NCBI GenBank assembly: GCA_900542875.1
Contig: UQPH01000031.1
Span: 1 to 17,383, forward strand
From: an uncultured Eubacterium sp.
Lineage (GTDB): Bacteria > Bacillota > Clostridia > Oscillospirales > Acutalibacteraceae
Direction: 5' to 3'
DNA: 17,383 bases
The first letter of the stretch is position 1; every line of letters begins with the position of its first letter. Shown in pieces: positions 6,868 through 14,158 of this stretch. The position numbers were made by a program, and so were the translations under genes. The notes under the pieces were generated by a model. That model ran no database searches. It saw only the letters and a list, made by a program, of their open reading frames with translations, and had not been told where the DNA came from.

Positions 6868-8007
6868 TTATTTGATATCTTCTTTTGAAAAAATCCTGTC
6901 AGTTAATTTATCGGACAGTTTACAAAGCTTATCAATATGTAAAAGTTTTTCCAAAAAAAGTCGGATTTTGTCCGAGAAGATTCCGACAATAAAAGTTAAA
7001 GCAATAACATATAGAACACATGGTACTGCAATTGCAGTACGATAGTGCAAAATCGGTTCAACTTTATCTTTAAAAATAGGATAAACTGCTTCTTGTGAAT
7101 GGATAAGATATACAGCAAAAGCAGATGAACCTGCAAACTCAATGATTTTTGACGATGCCTTGCCAACTTTCAGATTGGAAAAGCACAAAACCATAAATAC
7201 TCCTGCAAACAATACAAACGGTGATGTGTAACTGATTGCAAAGTTGTGAGCATCAGGCGCTTTTTCGGAAACAACAGCATAATGGATTGCCCAAGTAACA
7301 GCATCAATTGATACAAAAACTATAAAACAAATAAATGAATTAAGCTTTTTTAGATATCCGCAGTCATTGAGTTGCCTAAGCACACAGCCGACTGTATAAA
7401 CAATAGCAAGCCACAAAATGCTGTATCCGTTATTCTCAAAAAAGAGATCACAATTAAAGTAATTAATTCTTGCTAATTTTAATAAGCTGTAAATCATCGG
7501 TGCTACAGATGTGAAAAATAATATAATCGATAAAAGAAAGACATTTTGTTTTGGCTTAAAATGAAGAATCGCCATATTGATAAACGGCATAATAAAGCAC
7601 AACAAAAAATACTGCGTAAAAAACCAATAAGCATCGGTTGACACTGGCAAAAACGCTTTGATAATCGTTGCCTTGTCAAACGAACCGTTAACTGCACTGA
7701 CAATCAATGTAAGCAAAACATTATAAAAAACCACCTGAAGCCAAAGTAAGAGTATTCTTGATAATTTAAATCTTGATTTCAACCCAACATATCCGCTGAT
7801 AATAATGAATACGTTGACTGCACAATATGCAACAATCTCCATCGCCCACATAACCTCGTATTTGAGCGAATGAGTAGGCGTGTTATTCAAAAGTCCGCTG
7901 CGTGACAGTGTGTGGAGCATTACCACTAACGCCATTGCTACGCAACGTAAAAGGTCAATACCATAGTTTCGATTGGACTGCTTTGCCGGTTTTAATGTGT
8001 TTTTCAT
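6868..8007 (-). CDS. Membrane acyltransferase, acyltransferase-3 family
   Basis: A 379-aa polytopic protein with about ten hydrophobic segments, typical of the acyltransferase-3 (OafA/WecH/YiaH-like) family. Members transfer acetyl or other acyl groups to sugars or envelope polymers. NYGIDLLRCVAMALVVMLHT (residues 14-33) is the first helix and holds the family R-X10-H motif (R21, H32), the probable catalytic histidine. A second recognisable block is FAVYLIHS in a late helix, also typical of the family. The start has AGGAG (minus strand, about 8017-8013) about 6 nt before the ATG. The gene is apparently monocistronic, with a predicted promoter at 8067-8095 and a leader hairpin. The target polymer cannot be deduced; teichoic-acid genes are 4-9 kb away on the other strand, which is suggestive only. 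No SGNH domain is fused. Confidence 0.85.
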   Translation of the reverse strand: MKNTLKPAKQSNRNYGIDLLRCVAMALVVMLHTLSRSGLLNNTPTHSLKYEVMWAMEIVAYCAVNVFIIISGYVGLKSRFKLSRILLLWLQVVFYNVLLTLIVSAVNGSFDKATIIKAFLPVSTDAYWFFTQYFLLCFIMPFINMAILHFKPKQNVFLLSIILFFTSVAPMIYSLLKLARINYFNCDLFFENNGYSILWLAIVYTVGCVLRQLNDCGYLKKLNSFICFIVFVSIDAVTWAIHYAVVSEKAPDAHNFAISYTSPFVLFAGVFMVLCFSNLKVGKASSKIIEFAGSSAFAVYLIHSQEAVYPIFKDKVEPILHYRTAIAVPCVLYVIALTFIVGIFSDKIRLFLEKLLHIDKLCKLSDKLTDRIFSKEDIK

Positions 8008-8024
8008 CTTTTCTCCTAAAGTAA

Positions 8025-8052
8025 TGCACGGTACCCGCTGAGGGACCGTGCA
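8025..8052 (-). other. Leader hairpin just upstream of the acyltransferase ribosome binding site
   Basis: TGCACGGT (8025-8032) and ACCGTGCA (8045-8052) pair perfectly and enclose CCC/GGG (8034-8036 with 8042-8044), with one unpaired base at 8033 and loop GCTGA. On the minus strand it would be near the 5' end of the acyltransferase mRNA, ending 7-8 nt before its AGGAG. No U tract follows on either strand, so it is not a standard terminator. It may stabilise the mRNA or affect ribosome access. Confidence 0.6.
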
Positions 8053-8066
8053 ATATTTGTGATGTG

Positions 8067-8095
8067 TTTATAATTACAAAATTAAATAAGTTGAA
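8067..8095 (-). promoter_or_regulatory. Possible promoter of the acyltransferase gene
   Basis: On the minus strand TTCAAC (8095-8090), 17 nt, TATAAA (8072-8067). An alternative reading nearby is TTGTCT with a 17-nt spacer to TGTAAT. Both are weaker matches than other promoters in the window. Either would start transcription just before the leader hairpin. Confidence 0.4.
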
Positions 8096-8153
8096 AGACA
8101 AATTCCATCTAAATGAACCGCGTCAATTGTTTTCAATGAAATATGAGGCAACA

Positions 8154-8177
8154 AATGTCGCAGAAAATGTCGCAGAA
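8154..8177 (+). repeat. Two perfect tandem copies of a 12-mer, AATGTCGCAGAA
   Basis: Copies at 8154-8165 and 8166-8177, then a partial copy TATGTC. In one plus-strand frame this reads NVAENVAEYVI followed by a stop. Short peptide repeats of this kind occur at the C-terminal end of some bacterial proteins, and the frame is open from 8025 to 8186. The stretch 8096-8306 otherwise shows no gene. It may be a scrap of a decayed gene or simply intergenic. Confidence 0.5.
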
Positions 8178-8306
8178 TATGTCATTTAGAATTTTTGGAT
8201 TTTTGCTTTTCAAGACTCTTTTTTGTGTACTCCAATCGGCACACAAAGATATATGATCGAACAAACTCAAAGCAAATAACGCAGAAAAACGTAAAAAGAC
8301 ACGATT

Positions 8307-9326
8307 TTACGCTCTGGCAACCATTTCGCCGTACTGCTCTTTTGATTTTTTGATAAATTGCTCTATTTGAGTTACGGACGGCATAGCATCGGAACAGCTG
8401 TGTGAACTGATGAGTATGCTTGCCGAAGCAGAGCCGAATTCCAAGCAGTCAATTATGTCCTTACCGCCGAGCAGACTGTAAAGAAACGCCGAGCCGTAAC
8501 CGTCACCGCCGCCGAAGCCCTTTAGCATAACAGCGGGAAACGGCTTGATGGTGTAGTATTTGCCGTCGTTTGTATATGCCGTCGAGCCTTCTTTGCCGTG
8601 CTTGATTACACAGATTGAAGCGCCGAAACTTTGCCAATATTCAGCCGACGCCTTGTCGCTTTCCTTAACTCCGACAATGCCCTCGGTTAAATCAAATTCT
8701 TCTCTTGAACCCATAATGACATCTGCATTTTGAGCAACAAGACTGTAATAAACGGCAATTTCATCTTTGCTTTTCCAGGTGTAGGCTCTGTAATCTACGT
8801 CAAAAATAATTCTTGTGTTGTTCTTCTTTGCAAGCATCATAGCTTTAAGACAAGCCTCTCTCGACGGACTCTTTGCAAGAGCGGTGCCGCTGATGATGAT
8901 TGCCTTGGCAGATGCAATGTATTTTTCGTCAATATCTTCCGGCGTCATACAAAAATCAGCTACGTTGTCTCTATACATTAAAATTGAGGATTCTTCTTTT
9001 GAAAGTATTTCCGTAAAGGTAAGACCGATTTTTTCTCCGTTTTTCGCCCTTGTGATTTTTGATGTGTCGATGCCTTCTTTTTCAAAGTAATCAACCACAA
9101 AATCGCCGAAACGGTCGTCGCTTACGCATCCGCAAAAGCCGACCTTGCAACCGAGCCTTGCAAGACCCACCGCAATGTTTGCAGGCGAGCCGCCCACGTA
9201 TTTGTTAAAATTAGCGGACTCGGAAAGCGGACGGTACATATCCGTAGGATTAAAGTCAATCGCAATTCTGCCTATCGGTATGAAATCAAGCGGTTTTGAC
9301 ATATCGAATGTAACATAATTTTGCAT
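8307..9326 (-). CDS. iolC: 5-dehydro-2-deoxygluconokinase (IolC, PfkB family)
   Basis: Phosphorylates 5-dehydro-2-deoxy-D-gluconate in myo-inositol breakdown. The 339-aa product fits the IolC length. PfkB motifs are YVGGSPANIAVGLARLG (43-59), with the GG-N substrate block, and FGGGDGYGSAF (271-281), with catalytic base D275. Family-specific blocks shared with Bacillus IolC include GRIAIDFNPTDMYRPL, AFTEILS-like TFTEILSKEESSILMYRD, SGTALAKSPSREA (146-158), FDVDYRAYTW and GSASASILISSHSCSDAMP. The canonical GAGD motif reads GGGD here. AAAGGGG precedes the ATG by 8 nt. The gene starts 48 nt after rnpB with no separate promoter found, so it may be read through from rnpB. No other iol genes are in the window, so its pathway role here is inferred from the family; another PfkB sugar-acid kinase role is less likely. 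Confidence 0.88.
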   Translation of the reverse strand: MQNYVTFDMSKPLDFIPIGRIAIDFNPTDMYRPLSESANFNKYVGGSPANIAVGLARLGCKVGFCGCVSDDRFGDFVVDYFEKEGIDTSKITRAKNGEKIGLTFTEILSKEESSILMYRDNVADFCMTPEDIDEKYIASAKAIIISGTALAKSPSREACLKAMMLAKKNNTRIIFDVDYRAYTWKSKDEIAVYYSLVAQNADVIMGSREEFDLTEGIVGVKESDKASAEYWQSFGASICVIKHGKEGSTAYTNDGKYYTIKPFPAVMLKGFGGGDGYGSAFLYSLLGGKDIIDCLEFGSASASILISSHSCSDAMPSVTQIEQFIKKSKEQYGEMVARA

Positions 9327-9374
9327 AATATTTACCCCTTTATATGCTTTTATGCCTTTGTTTACTTTTTTATG

Positions 9375-9702
9375 CGGAGTTGCCCGTAAGCCGAGTTCTG
9401 TCGTGGACGATTATCTATCTCGACAGGCCGTTGCCGACCTGCTCAAGCCACCCTTCGAAGTTATGTGGCGAGCAACCAGCCCTTCAGTCGGTGTTGCAGC
9501 GAATAGGGTTTACATGGCAGGGAATGTTACCACTCCCTCGGTGAGCTCTTACCTCGCCTTTCCATCCTTACCGTAAAGATACGGCGGTTTATTTCTGTTG
9601 CACTTTCCCTAAGGTCCCCCTCGGCGGCCGTTAGCCGTTATCCTGCTCTGTGCTGCTCGGACTTTCCTCACAATAAATTGCGCAATCGTCCGGACAACTC
9701 CG
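9375..9702 (-). ncRNA. rnpB: RNase P RNA, A-type (bacterial class A)
   Basis: The catalytic RNA that removes tRNA 5' leaders. P1 is a 12-bp helix joining CGGAGTTGTCCG (9702-9691) to CGGGCAACTCCG (9386-9375). Conserved blocks on the minus strand are GAGGAAAGTCCGAGC near the 5' end, AAGTGCAACAGAAA followed by TAAACCGCCG, GATGGAAAGGCGAGGTAAGAG, and GACAGAACTCGGCTTACGG at the 3' end. The L15 loop contains GGTAA, which pairs with the tRNA CCA; the window's tRNA does encode CCA. The arrangement matches A-type rather than Bacillus B-type RNA. A strong promoter ends at the 5' end. No clear terminator follows, and iolC begins 48 nt downstream. Ends are set by P1 and could differ by a few bases. Confidence 0.96.
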
Positions 9703-9708
9703 ATTAAT

Positions 9709-9738
9709 ATAATAAAATATTTGTGCCGCACTTGTCAA
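9709..9738 (-). promoter_or_regulatory. Promoter of rnpB
   Basis: On the minus strand a perfect TTGACA (9738-9733), an 18-nt spacer and TATTAT (9714-9709). The predicted start is at or within a few bases of the first base of P1 at 9702. Confidence 0.8.
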
Positions 9739-9774
9739 CAATTATTAAAAAAAGTTGAAAATATTTTGATTATG

Positions 9775-9803
9775 TTGTAAACTGTGCAAAGAAACTGTAT
9801 AAT
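9775..9803 (+). promoter_or_regulatory. Promoter of the LCP gene
   Basis: TTGTAA (9775-9780), a 17-nt spacer and a perfect TATAAT (9798-9803). The start would be near 9810, about 30 nt before the GTG start codon. Divergent from the rnpB promoter with no overlap. Confidence 0.75.
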
Positions 9804-9840
9804 TAAAATGTTAATTTGAATTTTGCATTGAGGTGATTGT

Positions 9841-11109
9841 GTGCCCAGATTTGACAATGAGGGCTTTAACCCCAAAAAGAGAATAGACAATGACTCTCGT
9901 GATCGAAGCGTTCCCGAGGACGAAAATTATTACGGCAAGGTAAATTATAATTTTGACAACAGTGTGGTGGATAATCAGGACGAGGATAATTATTCCTATC
10001 CGTCTTACCCAAACAAAAGTCAAAACGGGATTCAAAATAAAGACTCTTATTTTAATTCTTTTGAGGCAGGTCGAACTGAAAGAAACACTCAAAACAGGCA
10101 AATGCATTCCGATAAACCGAAAAATAAGCGTTCATCGGATAAAAAGCCGCACGCCAAAAATAAGGGTAAACAAATAGGATTCGGTATTCTTGCGATTGTT
10201 TTGGCTGTGCTGGTCGCTCTTTTCGGCACTGTCTTTTCGGCTATGGGAAAGATTACGCACGACGATAAAAGGAAAAATGAGTATGTCTCCTCGTCGGAGC
10301 TAAAGCACAGTTCAAAGGTGAAGAACATTCTTCTTCTCGGCGTAGACGCCCGTGACCCCGATGACGATACAAAGAGTCGTTCCGATTCTATGATGCTCAT
10401 ATCCATAGACAGCGAGCATAAGTGTATTAAGATGACATCGTTTTTGCGTGACACTTGGGTTTATATACCGTCTGCCGACTCAAAGCAGAGACTTAATGCC
10501 GCTTGCAGTTATGACGGTTATAACGGCGTTGTTGACACCATAGAATATAATTTCGGCGTTGATATAGACGGCTATGTCGTTGCCGATTTTGAGATGTTTA
10601 AGGTTTTGGTTGACGCTGTCGGCGGCGTTGAGGTTGATGTCACCAAAGCGGAGGCGGACGAGGTTACAAACCACGAATATCGCTATGACGGAGTTAAACT
10701 TGATGAGGGTAAATACAAACTCAGCGGAGAGCAGGCTCTTGCTTACTGTCGTATTCGTAAGATAGATACCGACTTCCAAAGAGCGTACCGTCAGCGAACG
10801 GTAATGCAGGCTGTTATGAAAAGCATTAAGTCGGCAAATCCGTTAAAACTTGCTTCTATGGCAACTAAGTGTGCGCCTTATATCCAAACAAATCTTTCAA
10901 ATTCATACATTATGTCAGCCGCAGTTTCTGCTCTGCCGTGTATGGATACAATGGTAGAGAGCCGTGTACCTTTTGACGGTACATGGAAATACGAAACAAT
11001 TAAAGGCAACAGTGTTATTACTGTTGATGCAGATAAGAATAAGCAAATGCTTATCGATAATATTTATAACAAAACCGCCGATGAAATAAAATCGGAAAAT
11101 GAAAATTAA
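9841..11109 (+). CDS. LytR-CpsA-Psr (LCP) family cell-wall polymer ligase
   Basis: LCP enzymes transfer undecaprenyl-linked teichoic acids or capsular polymers to peptidoglycan outside the membrane. The 422-aa product has an unusually long, charged, Asn/Asp-rich cytoplasmic N-terminus (1-110, basic near the end). One transmembrane helix follows (about 112-135), then the external LCP domain. LCP blocks are NILLLGVDARDP (162-173), RSDSMMLISID (180-190), TSFLRDTWVYIP (199-210), RLNAACSYDG (217-226) and the lipid-pocket region LSGEQALAYCRIRK (294-307), then DFQRAYRQRTVM. The conserved arginines and aspartates of these blocks are intact. The start is GTG with GAGGTG 5 nt upstream. It has its own promoter. 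The teichoic-acid genes 1.5 kb downstream make wall teichoic acid the likely substrate, by context. Confidence 0.93.
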   Translation: MPRFDNEGFNPKKRIDNDSRDRSVPEDENYYGKVNYNFDNSVVDNQDEDNYSYPSYPNKSQNGIQNKDSYFNSFEAGRTERNTQNRQMHSDKPKNKRSSDKKPHAKNKGKQIGFGILAIVLAVLVALFGTVFSAMGKITHDDKRKNEYVSSSELKHSSKVKNILLLGVDARDPDDDTKSRSDSMMLISIDSEHKCIKMTSFLRDTWVYIPSADSKQRLNAACSYDGYNGVVDTIEYNFGVDIDGYVVADFEMFKVLVDAVGGVEVDVTKAEADEVTNHEYRYDGVKLDEGKYKLSGEQALAYCRIRKIDTDFQRAYRQRTVMQAVMKSIKSANPLKLASMATKCAPYIQTNLSNSYIMSAAVSALPCMDTMVESRVPFDGTWKYETIKGNSVITVDADKNKQMLIDNIYNKTADEIKSENEN

Positions 11110-11132
11110 CCGATTGTTCATCACTTGTTAAA

Positions 11133-11161
11133 TTGACATTGTACCGTGTATTTGTTATAAT
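11133..11161 (+). promoter_or_regulatory. Promoter of the M28 peptidase gene
   Basis: TTGACA (11133-11138), 17 nt, TATAAT (11156-11161): both hexamers perfect with ideal spacing, the strongest promoter in the window. It predicts high constitutive expression unless repressed; no clear operator is seen. The leader to the ATG is about 37 nt. Confidence 0.9.
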
Positions 11162-11204
11162 AACTAATTGTTGTTTATGATATTGACATAAAGGAGACAG
11201 TAAT

Positions 11205-12497
11205 ATGAAATTCAAAGATTTTCCCCAGGCTGTTATTAACGAAAATGTTGATTACACAGTTAAGGAAATCACGAGCGTAATTAAAAGATATGGCCCTCGT
11301 GAATCAGGTAATAAAAATTGCCTTGCAACCCAAAAGCATATCGATAAGGAAATGAAGCCGTTTTGTGATGAGACAGGCTTTGAAACTTACAAAATGGCAC
11401 CAAAGGCATTTTTGCATTTTACAAAGACCGTTTCGGTTTCTGTGTTTTTGGCAATCTTTGTTTGCCTTATTCTTGTGTATACAGGCGTGTTTGACGGAAT
11501 AGGAAAGAGCGATTTCTTCCTTCCACAGTGTATTGTAGGCGGAGTTATTCTTGTGGGTCTTATTATCACCGCTCTTGAATTTTTGCTTTATAAGCAGTTC
11601 TGCGATGTTTTTTATAAGAAAATTGACGGTAATAACTATTATGCCGTTCGTAAGCCTAAGGGCGAGGTGAAGAAGAGAATCGTAATCTCGGGTCACTGCG
11701 ACTCCGCTTATCAGTGGAGACATATTTATTACGGAAAGAAGCTTCCTCTTATGGGTATTTGTATGGGTGGTACTATCGGCGGTGCTATAATTTCCGTAAT
11801 TATTGCTCTTATTACTATTATTGCAAACTTTGTCGATATGGGTGCTTTCGGAGATTTTATGCTTAATTACAGCTATTATTTCCATATTATTCCCGGTCTC
11901 TTTATGATTACCCTGTTCCTTTTTGTAGACTTTAAGACCATTTCACCGGGCGCAAACGATAACCTTACCGGAACATATGCCGCTGTTTGTGCTCTTCGTA
12001 TGCTTGATATGGCGGGCGTTGAATTTGAAAACACCGAGGTTGTTGCTATGATTACCGACGGTGAGGAAGCAGGACTCAGAGGTTGTAAGCAGTGGGCTAA
12101 GGACCATAAGGATGAGTATATGAATCAGGGCGTTGAAACTGCTGTTCTCTGTGTTGATACTCTTACAGATCTTGAATACCTTAATGTATATTCCCGTGAT
12201 ATGACAGGTATTGTTAAGCACGATCAAAAATTCAGTCAACTAGTTATGGATTCTGCTGTTGAAGCAGGTCATGACGATTTGAAGTTTGCAAATGTATTTT
12301 TCGGTGCTTCTGATGCTGCCGCATTTTCGCAGGCAGGCATTACAGCTACTTGTCTTGCCGCTATGGACCCGGCTCCTGCCGACTATTATCATAATATCCG
12401 TGACAGTTATGACAGACTCGTACCCGAAGCAATTAAAGCGGGATATGATGTAATCCTTTCCACAATCTTTAATTTTGACGAAAAAGGTCTTGACTGA
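11205..12497 (+). CDS. Membrane-embedded M28 family metallopeptidase
   Basis: A 430-aa protein with a di-zinc M28 aminopeptidase core interrupted by membrane helices. Hydrophobic segments lie at about 70-93, 107-128, 183-210 and 222-242. Likely zinc ligands are H164 (GHCDS, with D166 assisting), D252 (GANDNLTG), E288, D318 and H396 (YYHNIRDSYDR), with E287 as base (DGEEAG). Spacing from D252 to E287 (35) equals Aeromonas aminopeptidase D117 to E151, but H to D is 88 instead of 20 because of the inserted helices 3 and 4. Positive charges after helix 2 (LLYKQF...KKI...RKPKGEVKKR) predict that the catalytic core faces the cytoplasm. AAGGAG (11191-11196) lies 8 nt before the ATG. Substrate unknown; a peptide or amino-acid ester hydrolase role is inferred from the family. 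Confidence 0.85.
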   Translation: MKFKDFPQAVINENVDYTVKEITSVIKRYGPRESGNKNCLATQKHIDKEMKPFCDETGFETYKMAPKAFLHFTKTVSVSVFLAIFVCLILVYTGVFDGIGKSDFFLPQCIVGGVILVGLIITALEFLLYKQFCDVFYKKIDGNNYYAVRKPKGEVKKRIVISGHCDSAYQWRHIYYGKKLPLMGICMGGTIGGAIISVIIALITIIANFVDMGAFGDFMLNYSYYFHIIPGLFMITLFLFVDFKTISPGANDNLTGTYAAVCALRMLDMAGVEFENTEVVAMITDGEEAGLRGCKQWAKDHKDEYMNQGVETAVLCVDTLTDLEYLNVYSRDMTGIVKHDQKFSQLVMDSAVEAGHDDLKFANVFFGASDAAAFSQAGITATCLAAMDPAPADYYHNIRDSYDRLVPEAIKAGYDVILSTIFNFDEKGLD

Positions 12498-12512
12498 TTA
12501 ATAAAGTAATAT

Positions 12513-12547
12513 ATGCCTTTCCGACTTCTGTCGGAGAGGCATTTTTA
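12513..12547 (+). terminator. Intrinsic terminator after the M28 peptidase gene
   Basis: ATGCCTTTCCGAC (12513-12525) pairs over 13 positions with GTCGGAGAGGCAT (12530-12542), loop TTCT, then TTTTT (12542-12546). It starts 16 nt after the stop. It separates this gene from the teichoic-acid operon. Confidence 0.92.
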
Positions 12548-12555
12548 ATTAACTA

Positions 12556-12584
12556 TTGTATATTAAAATATAATATGGTAAAAT
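12556..12584 (+). promoter_or_regulatory. Possible promoter of the teichoic-acid operon
   Basis: TTGTAT (12556-12561), 17 nt, TAAAAT (12579-12584) with an extended -10 TG at 12576-12577. The -10 would overlap the first ATG of the next gene, implying a start at the second ATG (12595) with almost no leader. A second option is TATAAT at 12569-12574 with a poor -35. A promoter is expected here because a strong terminator lies just upstream, but which hexamers are used is uncertain. Confidence 0.4.
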
Positions 12585-13704
12585 GAGATTGATTATGAAA
12601 GTATTTTTAGTATCAATATTAAAGTTCGGCTTGAGGATTATTTATGCTCCGCTGAAACTTCTTAAAACGAAAAACAGAATAGTCTACCTCTCTCGACAGA
12701 GAAATACAAAGGACGAGGACTTTACTCTTTTGGAAAACGAGCTTAAACGCCTTACGCCCGATACCGAGCAGGTCTTTCGTCTCAAGATGATAGATAACGG
12801 TTTCGTATCAAAGATAAAATATTGTTTTTATGTGATAGGGGATATGTACTATCTTGCCACTTCAAAGGTCGCAATACTCGATACCTATTCCATCACCGCT
12901 TCGTGCCTTAAACATAAGAAATCGCTTAAAATTGTTCAGATTTGGCACGCTCTTGGTGCCGTTAAAAAATTCGGATATCAGGCGTTCGGCACTAAAGAGG
13001 GCAGAGACGAAAAACTCAGCCGTGCCATGTGTATGCATAAAAATTACGACTTTGTTATCGCTCCGTCTGATGCAACGGCCTTGATATATAAAGAGGCTTT
13101 TAATACTGAATCATCTCATATAAAGATATGTCCTATGCCGAGGGTTGATTTTATTACCGACGGCAACGCACCTATCGAGAAGTTTTATAATCTCAATCCC
13201 TTCCTTGCGGATAAAAAAATCGTTCTTTATCTTCCCACTTTCAGAAAGCGTGACGCATATTGCTCCGAAATGCTGAAAACGGAATTTAATAATGAGGACG
13301 GTTACGCTCTTATAGTTAAGGCTCATCCGCTGTCAAAGATGCATCTTGACGAGAAATATACCGCTAAAGGAAATTTTACCACTTTTGAGTTGATGAAAAT
13401 TGCGGATGTTATTATAACCGATTATTCCGCCTGTGCTTATGAGGCGTCGCTGCTTATGAAGCCGCTTTACTTTTTTGTCCCTGATTTTGACGAATATGTT
13501 AAGGATAGGGGACTTAATGTAGATGTCAGAAAGGAACTTCCCGGTGCCGTTTTTTACGACGCAGAAAGCCTTTCCGACGCTGTCAGAAGCGAGCATTATG
13601 ATTTTAATGAGCTTTACTCATTTAAGAATAAATATATTAAACTTACCGATGAAAAGGCAACGACTTTGCTTGCCTCGTTCATTGTGAAGTTGTTGGGAGA
13701 ATAA
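12583..13704 (+). CDS. CDP-glycerol glycerophosphotransferase (TagB/TarB-like)
   Basis: A 373-aa member of the Glyphos_transf family, which adds glycerol phosphate from CDP-glycerol to a lipid-linked acceptor at the inner membrane face. Its length matches TagB primases (about 380 aa) rather than the longer TagF polymerases. Family motifs are IWHALGAVKK (120-129) with W121 and H122, LPTFRKRD (217-224), VKAHP (245-249) with H248, and ITDYSACAYEA (278-288), the TDYSS-type motif with A-C replacing S-V. The hydrophobic, basic N-terminus (1-28) fits peripheral membrane attachment. The start could be ATG 12583 or ATG 12595 (4 residues shorter); neither has a good Shine-Dalgarno. tagD follows 4 nt after the stop. 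TagB-like is favoured by size and by neighbouring tagD, but a polymerase role is not excluded. Confidence 0.85.
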   Translation: MRLIMKVFLVSILKFGLRIIYAPLKLLKTKNRIVYLSRQRNTKDEDFTLLENELKRLTPDTEQVFRLKMIDNGFVSKIKYCFYVIGDMYYLATSKVAILDTYSITASCLKHKKSLKIVQIWHALGAVKKFGYQAFGTKEGRDEKLSRAMCMHKNYDFVIAPSDATALIYKEAFNTESSHIKICPMPRVDFITDGNAPIEKFYNLNPFLADKKIVLYLPTFRKRDAYCSEMLKTEFNNEDGYALIVKAHPLSKMHLDEKYTAKGNFTTFELMKIADVIITDYSACAYEASLLMKPLYFFVPDFDEYVKDRGLNVDVRKELPGAVFYDAESLSDAVRSEHYDFNELYSFKNKYIKLTDEKATTLLASFIVKLLGE

Positions 13705-13708
13705 TATT

Positions 13709-14137
13709 ATGAAAAGAGTTTTAACTTACGGAACATTTGACCTTCTTCATTACGGCCATATCGAGATTTTAAGAAGAGCAAAGGCTCTCGGCGATTATCT
13801 TGTTGTCGCTCTTTCTACCGATGAGTTCAATGAGTCAAAGGGTAAGACCGCATATCACAGTTATGAGACAAGAAAGAAGATGCTTGAGGCTATAAGATAT
13901 GTGGACCTTGTTATCCCCGAAAACAGCTGGGAGCAAAAGATTAATGATATCAAGGAATATCATATAGACGTCGTTGTTATGGGCTCTGACTGGGCAGGCT
14001 CCGATCGTTTTGACTATCTGAAGGATTACTGCGACCTTGTGTTTCTCGAGAGAACGCCCGGCGTTTCAACCACTATGATTAAGCACGATTTGGGACTTAA
14101 AGAAGCAGTTAAAAACGAGGATCAGCTTCCCGAATAA
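13709..14137 (+). CDS. tagD: Glycerol-3-phosphate cytidylyltransferase TagD
   Basis: Makes CDP-glycerol from CTP and sn-glycerol 3-phosphate in the cytoplasm, the activated unit for poly(glycerol-phosphate) teichoic acid. The 142-aa product is a nucleotidyltransferase of the TagD length class (Bacillus TagD is 129 aa, so there is a short C-terminal tail here). The HxGH-type motif is H14-Y-G-H17 in FDLLHYGHIEILRRAK. The second signature is RTPGVSTTMI (115-124), the RTxGISTT motif that binds CTP. GSDWAGSDRFDYL (92-104) is also typical. GGGAGA (13695-13700) lies inside the end of the upstream gene, and the gap is 4 nt, so translation is likely coupled. It is flanked by two glycerophosphotransferases that would consume its product. 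Confidence 0.96.
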   Translation: MKRVLTYGTFDLLHYGHIEILRRAKALGDYLVVALSTDEFNESKGKTAYHSYETRKKMLEAIRYVDLVIPENSWEQKINDIKEYHIDVVVMGSDWAGSDRFDYLKDYCDLVFLERTPGVSTTMIKHDLGLKEAVKNEDQLPE

Positions 14138-14158
14138 TTTTATTTTGGAGTTTTAGCT

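Noticed and set aside
8214..8250. TTTGTGT/ACACAAA inverted repeat considered as the iolC terminator
   Set aside because: Only 7 AT-rich pairs with a 12-nt loop, and no U tract on the minus strand after the stem.
9344..9576. Two overlapping plus-strand open frames
   Set aside because: They are antisense to RNase P RNA, whose conserved blocks and P1 helix account for the sequence.
11304..11885. Minus-strand open frame of 193 codons
   Set aside because: It is antisense to the M28 peptidase gene, has no Shine-Dalgarno, and has a His/Lys/Asn-rich composition typical of shadow frames.
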